Source: Spirochaeta sp.
GTDB lineage: Bacteria > Spirochaetota > Spirochaetia > DSM-27196 > Alkalispirochaetaceae
Assembly (NCBI GenBank): GCA_007117185.1
Contig: SKHA01000085.1
Coordinates: 1 to 13,147, forward strand
DNA: 13,147 bases
Direction of reading: 5' to 3'
Within the stretch, counting starts at the first letter, position 1, and every line of letters starts with the position of its first letter. A program made the position numbers and the translations under genes. Below are positions 1 to 7,060 of this stretch, piece after piece. Below the pieces are notes generated by a model, which did not search any database, was not told where the DNA came from, and saw nothing but the letters and a program-made list of their open reading frames with translations.

Positions 1-595
1 GCCGGGCCACCCGCATCCCCCGATATACCAGGCTGTCCACGTTGCTGCTGGAGAAGAGGAAGGCATCCCCGGTGCTGACGTAACGGTACTGACTGAGGAT
101 TTCTCCGAAGGGGGGCATCTCCTGAAGCACCCAGACGCTGTCGTCCGGAGGAATCACCGTGACAACGGGGTCGGGAATGGGCTGCCGAGCCGAAGGGTCA
201 TTCACTGCCATGGACTGGCGAAAGAGGTCCAGCCAGTCCCCACGGCGGGGGTTGAAGTACCGGAGGTTGCTGAGTCCCTGGACTCGCCGCAGAGAGTTAT
301 ACAGCTCCAACTGCTCCGCAGGCTGCAGACCGCGAGGCACAACGATGATCCTCTCGGAGATCACCGTGGGACGTTCTGAACGCAGCGTTCGTGCAATCTG
401 CTCCGCCAGGGGATGATTCGGAATCAGGGCAACATTGCGGTGATCGTCACGATACGATTGAAGACTGCCCCCGGAGGAGAGTGACCGCGCTTCCGCCGGT
501 AACACTGCGCTCAGACCCGGGGCGGCACCCACCCCGAGGGGTGGGAAGACAGCAAGAAGAGCGGCGATGATCGACCACGCAAATGAGCGGCGCAT
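1..595 (-). CDS. Secreted protein of unknown function, N-terminal part (C-terminus off the window)
   Basis: An open frame runs leftward from an ATG at 595 for 198 codons without a stop and leaves the window at base 1. It begins with a typical signal peptide: MRRS, then a hydrophobic stretch (about residues 5-24) ending near GVGAAPG. The mature part opens with a low-complexity Ser/Gly stretch, then a region containing RSERPTVISERIIVVPR and NLRYFNPRRGDWLDLF, suggesting a soluble exported protein. No enzyme motif is recognisable. It loosely recalls short secreted proteins of spirochaetes (possibly the DUF6675 group), from memory and with low certainty. No good Shine-Dalgarno sequence precedes the ATG, but the signal peptide right after it supports this start. 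The gene is divergent from the glycan operon beginning at 665, so the 69 bp between them may hold promoters for both. Existence as a gene is likely; function is unknown. Confidence 0.72.
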   Translation of the reverse strand, partial: MRRSFAWSIIAALLAVFPPLGVGAAPGLSAVLPAEARSLSSGGSLQSYRDDHRNVALIPNHPLAEQIARTLRSERPTVISERIIVVPRGLQPAEQLELYNSLRRVQGLSNLRYFNPRRGDWLDLFRQSMAVNDPSARQPIPDPVVTVIPPDDSVWVLQEMPPFGEILSQYRYVSTGDAFLFSSSNVDSLVYRGMRVAR

Positions 596-616
596 AGAGT
601 TGGAGTCTAGCCACAG

Positions 617-646
617 TTGAACCGCGATATCAAGGTACGATACAGT
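617..646 (+). promoter_or_regulatory. Candidate sigma70-type promoter for the (+) glycan operon
   Basis: A -35-like TTGAAC (617-622) and a -10-like TACAGT (641-646) lie 18 bp apart in the short divergent intergenic region, each matching four of six consensus bases. Transcription would begin near 653, just before an AAGG Shine-Dalgarno-like sequence (654-657) that serves the ATG at 665. If real, this promoter lies inside the longer reading frame that starts at TTG 617, which favours 665 as the true start of the sugar transferase. The match is weak and could be chance. Confidence 0.25.
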
Positions 647-664
647 CGTTGTCAAGGTTTTTGT

Positions 665-2026
665 ATGAGTCGCAACAAGAAAAAGATCGTGCTGGCCACG
701 GGAGACTACCTGGTGATGCTGGCGAGTCTGCTGCTGGTCGTTCTCATCCGCTACGGGGTTAACGAACTACCCGAACGAATCGACCAGCACATGCCGGTTT
801 TTGCGGTCATTTTTCTGTTGTGGGTGACAGTCTTCTACGTCTTCGAGCTGTACGATCTGAGCGCCCCCTTCCGCCATCGCAACTTCTACTACGCCATGAC
901 GATAAACGTCGGCCTCGCCATGGTGGTGTTCTATCTGTTTCCTGACGCTCTGGGAATAACCCCCCGACGAAACCTGCTCCTGATCGGCGCTGCGGTGTTC
1001 CTCCTCTTCTACGGGTGGCGTTTCCTCTTCAACCGCATCATCGACAAAGCGGGATGGCAACAGGAGGTTGCCATCATCGGAGCGGGCTCCCACGCGTTGC
1101 ACCTGGCAGAACACATCGCCCAGCGTCGCCGCCTGGGATTTCGGGTTGCCGCGATCGTCTGCGAACCGGAACGAACCCTTCCGGAGACGTTCACGAAGGA
1201 TACCGTTGCCCGTCTCGGCTCCATCGATGAACTCAGGGGGTATGCGTTGAACCACCGCCTGAATACGGTGGTCATCAGCGAGGAGTGGCTGGACTCGGTG
1301 TATCGGGAGCTGTACAACCTTATCCCGTTGCGCCTCAAGTTCTACCAGCTGACGACATTCTGGGAGTTTTTTGAGGAATCGATTCCCATCTACAACGCCC
1401 GGGAGACGTGGTTTCTGGAAAACCTCAACCGTGGACCGAGCAGGGGGTATCGCCTGGTGAAGCGCCTGGCGGACCTGGCGGGGGTGATCGTCTTCTCGCC
1501 GCTGTTCGTTGCCCTGGCCATCCTGACGGCGCTTCTGGTGCGTATCAGCAGTCCCGGGCCGGTGCTCTTCTCTCAGATCCGGGTCGGACGCAACGGGATG
1601 CTCTATCGTCTCTACAAGTTCCGGTCCATGCGTACCGATGCGGAACGTGACGGAGCACAGTGGGCCCAGGAGAATGACCCCAGAATCACAGCCGTTGGGA
1701 AGATACTCCGGGCGACACGGCTGGATGAGATCCCCCAGGTTTTCAACGTATTGAAGGGCGAGATGAGCTTCGTGGGGCCACGACCGGAACGTCCGGAGTT
1801 CGTCTCGCAACTGGAGAAGACGATTCCCCATTACCAGCTGCGCCATCTGGTCAAACCGGGGCTCACCGGTTGGGCCCAGGTGAAGTACCGCTACGGCGCC
1901 AGCGAGGAAGACGCCGCAACCAAGCTCACCTATGATCTGTACTACGTGAAGAATGTCGCTCCCGTACTGGACATCAAGATTCTGCTGAAGACGGTCATGA
2001 CCATTCTTGGTCGTCAAGGCAGGTAA
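665..2026 (+). CDS. Polyprenyl-phosphate sugar-1-phosphate transferase (exopolysaccharide initiating transferase)
   Basis: This is an integral membrane enzyme that moves a hexose-1-phosphate from a UDP-sugar to undecaprenyl phosphate, the first step of exopolysaccharide or surface-glycan assembly. The 453-aa protein has four predicted N-terminal membrane helices (about residues 8-28, 44-61, 75-93, 103-121) and a Rossmann-like domain (about 133-235) with GAGSHA. The C-terminal bacterial sugar transferase domain (266-450) carries one hydrophobic segment (271-293), KFRSM (318-322), LDEIPQ with the Asp-Glu pair (354-355), EMSFVGPRPERPEF and KPGLTGWAQV. Length and order match the exopolysaccharide polyprenyl glycosylphosphotransferase family. 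The YGASEEDA...YDLYYVKN end resembles the form found in PEP-CTERM/exosortase loci. ATG 665 is preferred over in-frame TTG 617: it has AAGG seven bases upstream and the first helix follows directly. Its stop is one base before the next gene. Which sugar is transferred cannot be told. Confidence 0.93.
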   Translation: MSRNKKKIVLATGDYLVMLASLLLVVLIRYGVNELPERIDQHMPVFAVIFLLWVTVFYVFELYDLSAPFRHRNFYYAMTINVGLAMVVFYLFPDALGITPRRNLLLIGAAVFLLFYGWRFLFNRIIDKAGWQQEVAIIGAGSHALHLAEHIAQRRRLGFRVAAIVCEPERTLPETFTKDTVARLGSIDELRGYALNHRLNTVVISEEWLDSVYRELYNLIPLRLKFYQLTTFWEFFEESIPIYNARETWFLENLNRGPSRGYRLVKRLADLAGVIVFSPLFVALAILTALLVRISSPGPVLFSQIRVGRNGMLYRLYKFRSMRTDAERDGAQWAQENDPRITAVGKILRATRLDEIPQVFNVLKGEMSFVGPRPERPEFVSQLEKTIPHYQLRHLVKPGLTGWAQVKYRYGASEEDAATKLTYDLYYVKNVAPVLDIKILLKTVMTILGRQGR

Positions 2027-2027
2027 A

Positions 2028-2798
2028 ATGCGCGTTCTCATCGTCACCCAGGAGGATCCGTTTTATATTCCCCTGTTCTTCAGGGAGTTTTTCCGCGATT
2101 CCCGGGACGACATTCATGTGGTTGGGGTAGCGATTCAGAAGCCCCTGGGAAACCGCACAGCTCGAGGGCTGGCCAAACGCATCCGGTCTCTCTACGGCAC
2201 CCTGGGGTTCGTGGTGATGGGATTGCGCTATCTCTGGCGGAAGATCCTCGGACTGGCCGGCCGGTGGGCCCCCACGGTTCGCGGTTTGTGCCGGCGCTAC
2301 GACGTACCCCTGGTGGAGGAAACCGACGCCAACAGCGACGCTTTTCTGAACCTCCTGGTAGAGAAGTCGGTGGACTTGATCGTCTCCGTTTCGGCAAGTC
2401 AGATCTTTCGCGCACCGGTACTCGCGGCGACTCCCCTTGGGTGCATAAACCTGCACAACGCGCCGCTGCCCCGCTACCGGGGGATGCTGCCGAACTTCTG
2501 GCAACTTTATTATGGCGAGACCGAGAGCGTCCTGACAATACACCGCATGGTAGCGGAGCTGGACGCCGGCGCGATTCTGCTGCAGCGGTCCACCCCGATC
2601 ACCGACTCGATGAGTCTTGAGCAGTTGATCCGGCTCACCAAGATCCGCTCCGCTCACGCCCTCTGGGATCTCCTTGAGCAGTTACGGGATGGCACCGCAA
2701 CAGAAAGCCCCATGCCTCAGACGGGAGGCAGTTATCACACATGGCCAACCCGAGAGGAAGCCCGGGAGCTGCGACGCCGGGGGAGACGGCTCCTTTGA
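2028..2798 (+). CDS. Formyltransferase-fold protein, possible sugar N-formyltransferase
   Basis: A 256-aa protein of the formyl_trans_N fold, whose members move a formyl group from N10-formyltetrahydrofolate to an amine. The catalytic triad is complete: Asn141 and His143 in INLHNAPLPRYRG, and Asp179 in ELDAGAI. It is shorter than methionyl-tRNA formyltransferase (about 310 aa) and lacks its C-terminal RNA-binding domain, so tRNA formylation is unlikely. Its place between a lipid-linked sugar transferase and a polysaccharide deacetylase suggests it formylates an amino sugar of the surface glycan; that role is inferred. Residues 45-80 form a basic, partly hydrophobic insertion (RSLYGTLGFVVMGLRYLW) that might touch the membrane. 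The ATG at 2028 lies one base after the upstream stop, with purine-rich AAGGCAGG just before it. An in-frame TTG at 2007 is less likely. It shares four bases with the next gene if that gene starts at TTG 2795. Confidence 0.85.
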   Translation: MRVLIVTQEDPFYIPLFFREFFRDSRDDIHVVGVAIQKPLGNRTARGLAKRIRSLYGTLGFVVMGLRYLWRKILGLAGRWAPTVRGLCRRYDVPLVEETDANSDAFLNLLVEKSVDLIVSVSASQIFRAPVLAATPLGCINLHNAPLPRYRGMLPNFWQLYYGETESVLTIHRMVAELDAGAILLQRSTPITDSMSLEQLIRLTKIRSAHALWDLLEQLRDGTATESPMPQTGGSYHTWPTREEARELRRRGRRLL

Positions 2799-3664
2799 AT
2801 CCGGTTATGTCCATCGATCTGGAGGACTGGTTTCAGGTGGAGAACCTGCGTGGCGCAATCTCCCGGGAAAGCTGGGATGAACAGCCGCGCCGGGTGGTGC
2901 GGAACACCGAGACGATCCTGGAGATCCTGGAACGCAACGATACCACCGCAACGTTCTTCTGTCTGGGTTGGGTTGCGGAACGCCACCCTGAACTGATCCG
3001 CAGAATCGCCGGTATGGGCCACGAGATCGCCAGCCACGGATACAGCCACCGACTGATATACGAGCAGGGAGCCGGCGAGTTTCGTGACGACATCATTCGG
3101 GCAAAGGCGCTGCTGGAAGACATTACCGGTGAGGAGGTTCTGGGCTACCGGGCGCCGAGCTTCTCCATCACCGCAGCGGCGCTTGAGGTCCTCGCCGAAA
3201 CCGGACACCGCTACGATTCCAGCTGGTTTCCGGCGGGAGGACACGACCGCTACGGCAAGCTTGATATGGAGCCACTGGTAGACTGGAGCCTGACCGGAAC
3301 GAATCCCGATTCTGTGTTAACGCTGAAAACCGGCCTGAAGGAACTGATCATCACGACGCTGCCGTTTGCCCACCGCCATCTACCCTGGGGCGGAGGCGGT
3401 TACTTCAGACTGTATCCGCCACGTCTCTTTCGATATGGGTTCCGTCGTGCAATGCGGCGCGCTGGCGGAGGGGTCTTCTACCTGCACCCCTGGGAGGTGG
3501 ACCCCGGGCAGCCTCGAGTAACCGGGCTGCCGCGAAGCTACGCATTCCGGCACTACATCAACCTGAAACACACCGCGTCCCGGCTGGAGCGGATCTGCCG
3601 GACCTTCACCTTCCGGCGGGCCGATCTCACCCTGGGGCTACGCGCCCAACCCCTGCGTAGGTAA
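2795..3664 (+). CDS. Polysaccharide deacetylase, XrtA/PEP-CTERM-locus type (NodB fold plus DUF3473-like tail)
   Basis: A 289-aa carbohydrate esterase 4/NodB-type deacetylase expected to remove N- or O-acetyl groups from a polysaccharide. Metal/catalytic motifs are visible: SIDLEDW (Asp8, Asp11), SHGYSH (His81, His85), RAPSFS (119-124) and YDSS (140-143). The second half has LPWGGGGYFRLYP and FYLHPWEVDPGQPR followed by FRHYINL, the pattern I know from deacetylases of exosortase-linked exopolysaccharide loci. There is no signal peptide, so it may act in the cytoplasm or leave by another route. Start choice is uncertain. TTG 2795 overlaps the upstream TGA (TTGA) and has GGGAG nine bases upstream, giving a protein that begins four residues before MSIDLED. 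ATG 2741 (18 residues longer, overlapping the formyltransferase by 58 bp) and ATG 2807 (no SD) are alternatives. Its last 38 bp overlap the end of the opposing ugd gene. Confidence 0.9.
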   Translation: MNPVMSIDLEDWFQVENLRGAISRESWDEQPRRVVRNTETILEILERNDTTATFFCLGWVAERHPELIRRIAGMGHEIASHGYSHRLIYEQGAGEFRDDIIRAKALLEDITGEEVLGYRAPSFSITAAALEVLAETGHRYDSSWFPAGGHDRYGKLDMEPLVDWSLTGTNPDSVLTLKTGLKELIITTLPFAHRHLPWGGGGYFRLYPPRLFRYGFRRAMRRAGGGVFYLHPWEVDPGQPRVTGLPRSYAFRHYINLKHTASRLERICRTFTFRRADLTLGLRAQPLRR

Positions 3665-5021
3665 AACCGTGGCGCTGGGCCTGGGCGGGGTCAAGGACGT
3701 TTCGGGCGTCAAAGATCACCCGGCCGGTCATCAGCTGCGCCGCCCGCTCCAGGTCCAGGTTGCGGAACGCGTTCCACTCGGTAACGATGATCATGCCGTC
3801 GGCACCCTCAAGCGCGGCGAACTCATCCTGGCAGTAGAGCAGACGCTGCGCCGCCGCATCGGCGATTTCTCCGCGCAGTTGCGGGTCCAGCCCGCCGCCG
3901 AAGGGGCCCTCCCCCAGCACGGCGGTGCGGAAGTTTTCTATCCCTTCCGGGTCGAAGGCGCGGACCTGGGCACCCTGCCGCAACAGCTCCTGAACGATCT
4001 CGATAGCGGGGCTTTCCCGGACGTCGTCAGTCTCGGCTTTGAACGCCAGCCCCAGGACGGCCACCGTCTTTCCGGCTACACCGCCGCCCATCAGCCGTAC
4101 CAGCTTGGTGGCGGTAATCCGTTTCTGCTCGTTGTTGGCGTGGACTACCTCCCGGATGAGGCTCATATCCACCCCAAGGGCGTCGCCGGTAGCCACCACC
4201 GCTTTGGTATCCTTGGGGAAGCAGCTGCCGCCGTAACCGGGGCCGGGGTGGAGAAACTTGGGGCTGATCCGGCCGTCCATGCCCATGCTGCGGGCGATGG
4301 TGTGGATGTCCGCCCCGGCGGCCTCGGCCAGGTTGGCCATCTGGTTGATAAAGGTGATCTTGGTTGCCAGGAAGGCGTTGGAAGCGTACTTGATCAGCTC
4401 CGCCGTCTCCAGGTTGCACCACACAAAGGGGGTCTGAATGAGGTTGAGCGCCCGGTAGATGTCTTCAAGATACCTCCGGGCGTTGTCGTCCTCCACACCC
4501 AGAACGATGCGGTCGGGGTGGAAGAAGTCCTGAACAGCCTTGCCTTCCCGCAGGAACTCGGGGTTGCTGGCTACAGAGAACCCCTCGCCGGGGGTGGCGC
4601 CGCTGGTCTCGGCGATGATCTGCTGTACCCGCCGGTTGGTTCCCACCGGGACGGTGCTCTTGGTAACCACCACTTTATACGCGGTGAGGTTCTCGCCAAT
4701 GGAGCGCGCCGCCGCTTCAACCTGGGACAGGTCGGCGTGACCGTCCGCAGCGGGAGGGGTCCCCACCGCAAGAAAGACGATGTCCGCCTCGCGAATCGCC
4801 GCACCACCCGCGCTGGTAAAGGTCAGCCGCCCGGTGGCGAGGTTGCGCTGCAGATAGTCCTCCAGCCCCAGCTCGTAGATGGTGGGGGTGCCGCCGTTAA
4901 GGGTATCAACGATATCCTGCCGCAGGTCCACCCCGACGACGGTATTGCCGAAGTCCGCCAGCCCTACCGAGGTGACCAGTCCAACGTAGCCCGTTCCGAG
5001 TACCGCAATTTTTTTGGCCAT
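3627..5021 (-). CDS. ugd: UDP-glucose 6-dehydrogenase
   Basis: Cytoplasmic enzyme that oxidises UDP-glucose twice with NAD+ to UDP-glucuronate, a precursor of acidic polysaccharides. The 464-aa length is usual for the bacterial family. Seen in order: N-terminal NAD-binding motif GTGYVG (9-14) with the acidic Asp32 of GVDLR; AVGTPP (85-90); STVPVGT (122-128); NPEFLREG (153-160); ELIKYASNAFLATKI with Lys211 and Asn215; the catalytic cysteine Cys267 in GGSCFPKD; and the UDP-binding C-terminal domain with GLAFKAETDDVRESPA (324-339). All catalytic residues are present. It is the last gene of the (-) operon, starting three bases after the epimerase stop, with a modest GGAA six bases before the ATG. 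The pairing with the epimerase implies UDP-glucuronate is passed on to UDP-galacturonate. The 3' end overlaps the convergent deacetylase gene by 38 bp, with no terminator visible there. Confidence 0.97.
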   Translation of the reverse strand: MAKKIAVLGTGYVGLVTSVGLADFGNTVVGVDLRQDIVDTLNGGTPTIYELGLEDYLQRNLATGRLTFTSAGGAAIREADIVFLAVGTPPAADGHADLSQVEAAARSIGENLTAYKVVVTKSTVPVGTNRRVQQIIAETSGATPGEGFSVASNPEFLREGKAVQDFFHPDRIVLGVEDDNARRYLEDIYRALNLIQTPFVWCNLETAELIKYASNAFLATKITFINQMANLAEAAGADIHTIARSMGMDGRISPKFLHPGPGYGGSCFPKDTKAVVATGDALGVDMSLIREVVHANNEQKRITATKLVRLMGGGVAGKTVAVLGLAFKAETDDVRESPAIEIVQELLRQGAQVRAFDPEGIENFRTAVLGEGPFGGGLDPQLRGEIADAAAQRLLYCQDEFAALEGADGMIIVTEWNAFRNLDLERAAQLMTGRVIFDARNVLDPAQAQRHGFTYAGVGRVAPG

Positions 5022-5024
5022 TGA

Positions 5025-6017
5025 TTATTCCGTTTCCTGTTGTTTCTGCTGCCGGAACCACTGAACGTAGTGCCGAATCCCCTCTTCTATGGGGGTGGAT
5101 GGTTTGTATCCGAAGGTTTCTGCCGCCCGGGAGGTGTCCGCCCAGGTCTGCTTCACGTCGCCAGGTTGCTCAGGCTGCCGATCCAGTCGGGCCCGCATCC
5201 CCAGGGTCCGCTCCAGGATCTCGATCAGCTCTCCCAGGGCGACGGTACGGCTTTCACCAAGGTTGAATACCTGCCAGCTACCGGCGTCCTGTGTCACGAT
5301 CCACTCAAGGGCGCCCAGGATCCCCGAAAGAATATCGTCGATGTAGGTATAGTCCCGCCGGGTGGTGCCGTCACCGTACACCGGAATGGGCTGGTCCCGG
5401 CTGATCAGGCGGGTAAACTTGGCGATGGCCAGGTCAGGACGCTGCCGGGGACCGTATACGGTGAAGAAGCGCAACGCCGCCACCCGCATCCCGTGAATGT
5501 GGCTGTAGGTGTGGGTAAGCAGCTCCCCCGCTTTCTTGGTTGCCGCGTAGGGCGAGATGGGGTGGTCCACCCAGGCGTCCTCACGGAAGGGAACCTCTGC
5601 AGTGTTGCCGTAGACCGACGAACTGGAGGCGAAGATCAGGTCCCTGACGTTCCCGGCGTTCATCGCCTCAAGCAGGTTGACCGTACCCTCCACGTTGACC
5701 CGGGTGTACGCGTGAGGGTCCTCAATGCTGGGGCGTACCCCTGCCTTGGCAGCCAGATGAATCACCGCATCGATGGAGCGCCCCGCCTCCGCGGCGGTGC
5801 CGATCACGTTGGCCAGTGCCCGGGGATCCAGCAGGTCCGCTTCGTAAAAGCGAAACCCCGTCTGGTCCTGCAGAGCAGCAATGTTGCGATCCTTGATCTC
5901 CCGGTCGTAGTAGGGATCGAAGTTGTCTATTCCATACACCACGTGCCCCGCGGCAACGAGGCGCTCCGCCACGTGAGACCCGATGAAGCCGGCCACGCCG
6001 GTCACGAGGATGTTCAT
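5025..6017 (-). CDS. NAD-dependent sugar-nucleotide epimerase, probably UDP-glucuronate 4-epimerase
   Basis: A 330-aa extended short-chain dehydrogenase/reductase acting on a nucleotide sugar. It has the NAD-binding TGVAGFIG (6-13), HLAAKAGVRPSIEDPHAY (87-104), SSSSVYG (131-137), the catalytic Tyr157/Lys161 pair (YAATK), LRFFTVYGPRQRPDLA (182-197) and GDGTTRRDYTYIDDI (215-229). The AGVR.S.E.PHAY and YSH...LRFFTVYGP patterns resemble UDP-glucuronate 4-epimerases (CapI/LpsL type), and the neighbouring ugd supplies that substrate. UDP-glucose 4-epimerase or a dehydratase cannot be ruled out. ATG 6017 gives the standard N-terminus but has CCTCCTC directly upstream instead of a Shine-Dalgarno sequence. 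An in-frame TTG at 6053, overlapping the TGA of the DUF4340 gene, would add 12 residues and couple the two genes. The frame stays open much further upstream, but that part is antisense-like shadow of the DUF4340 gene. ugd follows after three bases. Confidence 0.9.
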   Translation of the reverse strand: MNILVTGVAGFIGSHVAERLVAAGHVVYGIDNFDPYYDREIKDRNIAALQDQTGFRFYEADLLDPRALANVIGTAAEAGRSIDAVIHLAAKAGVRPSIEDPHAYTRVNVEGTVNLLEAMNAGNVRDLIFASSSSVYGNTAEVPFREDAWVDHPISPYAATKKAGELLTHTYSHIHGMRVAALRFFTVYGPRQRPDLAIAKFTRLISRDQPIPVYGDGTTRRDYTYIDDILSGILGALEWIVTQDAGSWQVFNLGESRTVALGELIEILERTLGMRARLDRQPEQPGDVKQTWADTSRAAETFGYKPSTPIEEGIRHYVQWFRQQKQQETE

Positions 6018-6049
6018 GAGGAGGATGGTAACGCGCCGGAGCGCGACTT

Positions 6050-7060
6050 TCAAGCCTCGTCGAAGAGGCGGTCCACCAGAGCGTCCCGACCCAGCAGGAG
6101 GCGCCGGACCCGCCATTCCGGAAGCAGGAACGGGTACGGACTGGTTGAGATCCGTGCCGGGAACCGTCGGCTGTCGTCGGGTGGGCCGATCCGCAGCAGC
6201 ACCTGCATCTCCGATGTCGACGGGTGGGACTGCACTTCCACCTCGAAGATCGTCTCTTCCCAGGGGGTGTCCTCCGGGAGGTACGCCATCGCTGTCAGCG
6301 AAGAGAGCTCCTGCAGCAGGTCGTCCACCCGCTGCGGGGCGGCGTCCGTTCCCGCGAGGATCCATCCATCACCGTCGGGCCTCACAAGGACCTCTTCACC
6401 AGGGTGGTCGGCGGTGAGATCCCGGATCTTGACCCCCTGCACCGTTGCGGCGGGGACCCGGGCCACCACCATGTCCCGGAAGTCCTCCACCTCGGCGAAG
6501 AGGCGGTTGCCCAGGGTGCGGGGGAAGCGCAGAATCGGTCCCTCCCGGTTTACCCGGCCGTAGACGGTATCCCCGGCGGGTGCAGTGTGGCCGAGTTCGA
6601 CGGTGAGGGTGGTCTCGCCGTTGGCGGCGCTGGTGGCGCCAGCCCCACCGGAGACGGTCAGCCGCCGTCGCGTTTCGCCGGTGAGTCCGTACTCCTGCAG
6701 GTTTCCCCGCTCGGTGACGATCCCCAGCCGCGGGGCGCCCTCAAGGGGCTCCAGCAGACGGGCCACCACTTGGGCGTCAGCCGGGAACTGCTCGGGGCCC
6801 ACCAGCCAGCGCTCCTGCCCGCTACCCTCTTCTCCAGTGGCAGCGGCAGTGGCAGCAGCAGTGGCACCGGCGTCCCGGGTGAGAATAACCGTTCCCGCTT
6901 CGCTCTCGATCTCAATCCGGTTGACCGGGTCGGGGAGCTTCGGTAGCACCAGGGCGTTCCGGTCCGGTCTGGTGTAGCCCTGCAGCAGGTATACAACCAG
7001 CAGCACCGCCGCCACCGCGGCATACACCATGGTCCGTCGTTGCAACAGCTCTCGCATCAT
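6050..7060 (-). CDS. DUF4340 domain protein, partner of the GldG-like ABC system
   Basis: A 336-aa protein with one N-terminal membrane helix (about residues 11-27) and a long extracytoplasmic domain opening with LVLPKLPDPVNRIEIESEAG, the usual start of DUF4340 proteins found beside GldG-type genes. The biochemical role of the family is not established. It may form part of an envelope complex with the ABC transporter encoded just upstream. Its ATG overlaps the GldG TGA by four bases (ATGA), with a strong GGAGG close upstream, so translation is likely coupled. A second ATG directly follows the first. Residues about 64-76 are an Ala/Thr low-complexity run encoded by a degenerate hexamer repeat, followed by EEGSG, and look like a flexible linker insertion. 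The end of the protein (LFDEA) lies 32 bp before the epimerase ATG. Confidence 0.85.
   Translation of the reverse strand: MMRELLQRRTMVYAAVAAVLLVVYLLQGYTRPDRNALVLPKLPDPVNRIEIESEAGTVILTRDAGATAAATAAATGEEGSGQERWLVGPEQFPADAQVVARLLEPLEGAPRLGIVTERGNLQEYGLTGETRRRLTVSGGAGATSAANGETTLTVELGHTAPAGDTVYGRVNREGPILRFPRTLGNRLFAEVEDFRDMVVARVPAATVQGVKIRDLTADHPGEEVLVRPDGDGWILAGTDAAPQRVDDLLQELSSLTAMAYLPEDTPWEETIFEVEVQSHPSTSEMQVLLRIGPPDDSRRFPARISTSPYPFLLPEWRVRRLLLGRDALVDRLFDEA
6835..6870. repeat. Degenerate hexamer repeat (six units) inside the DUF4340 gene
   Basis: Six consecutive six-base units read on the + strand: CAGTGG, CAGCGG, CAGTGG, CAGCAG, CAGTGG, CACCGG. The first two pairs nearly form a 12-base period. 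On the coding strand they specify an Ala/Thr run (about residues 64-76). Since the unit is a multiple of three, gain or loss of a unit would change linker length without breaking the frame. Confidence 0.7.

Noticed and set aside
159..416. 85-codon + strand frame near the left edge
   Set aside because: Lies opposite the signal-peptide-bearing secreted protein, is Arg/Ser-rich and has no ribosome binding site.
767..2047. 426-codon open frame on the - strand opposite the sugar transferase
   Set aside because: Shadow frame rich in Gln, Arg and Glu with no motif; the + strand gene is unambiguous.
3669..5024. 451-codon open frame on the + strand opposite ugd
   Set aside because: It mirrors ugd almost end to end, has no recognisable domain and reflects the codon bias of GC-rich genes; ugd on the other strand has all family motifs.
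5040..6563. 507-codon open frame on the + strand opposite the epimerase and DUF4340 genes
   Set aside because: Antisense shadow that crosses the boundary of two real genes, with no coherent protein features and a low-complexity Arg/Ser-rich end.
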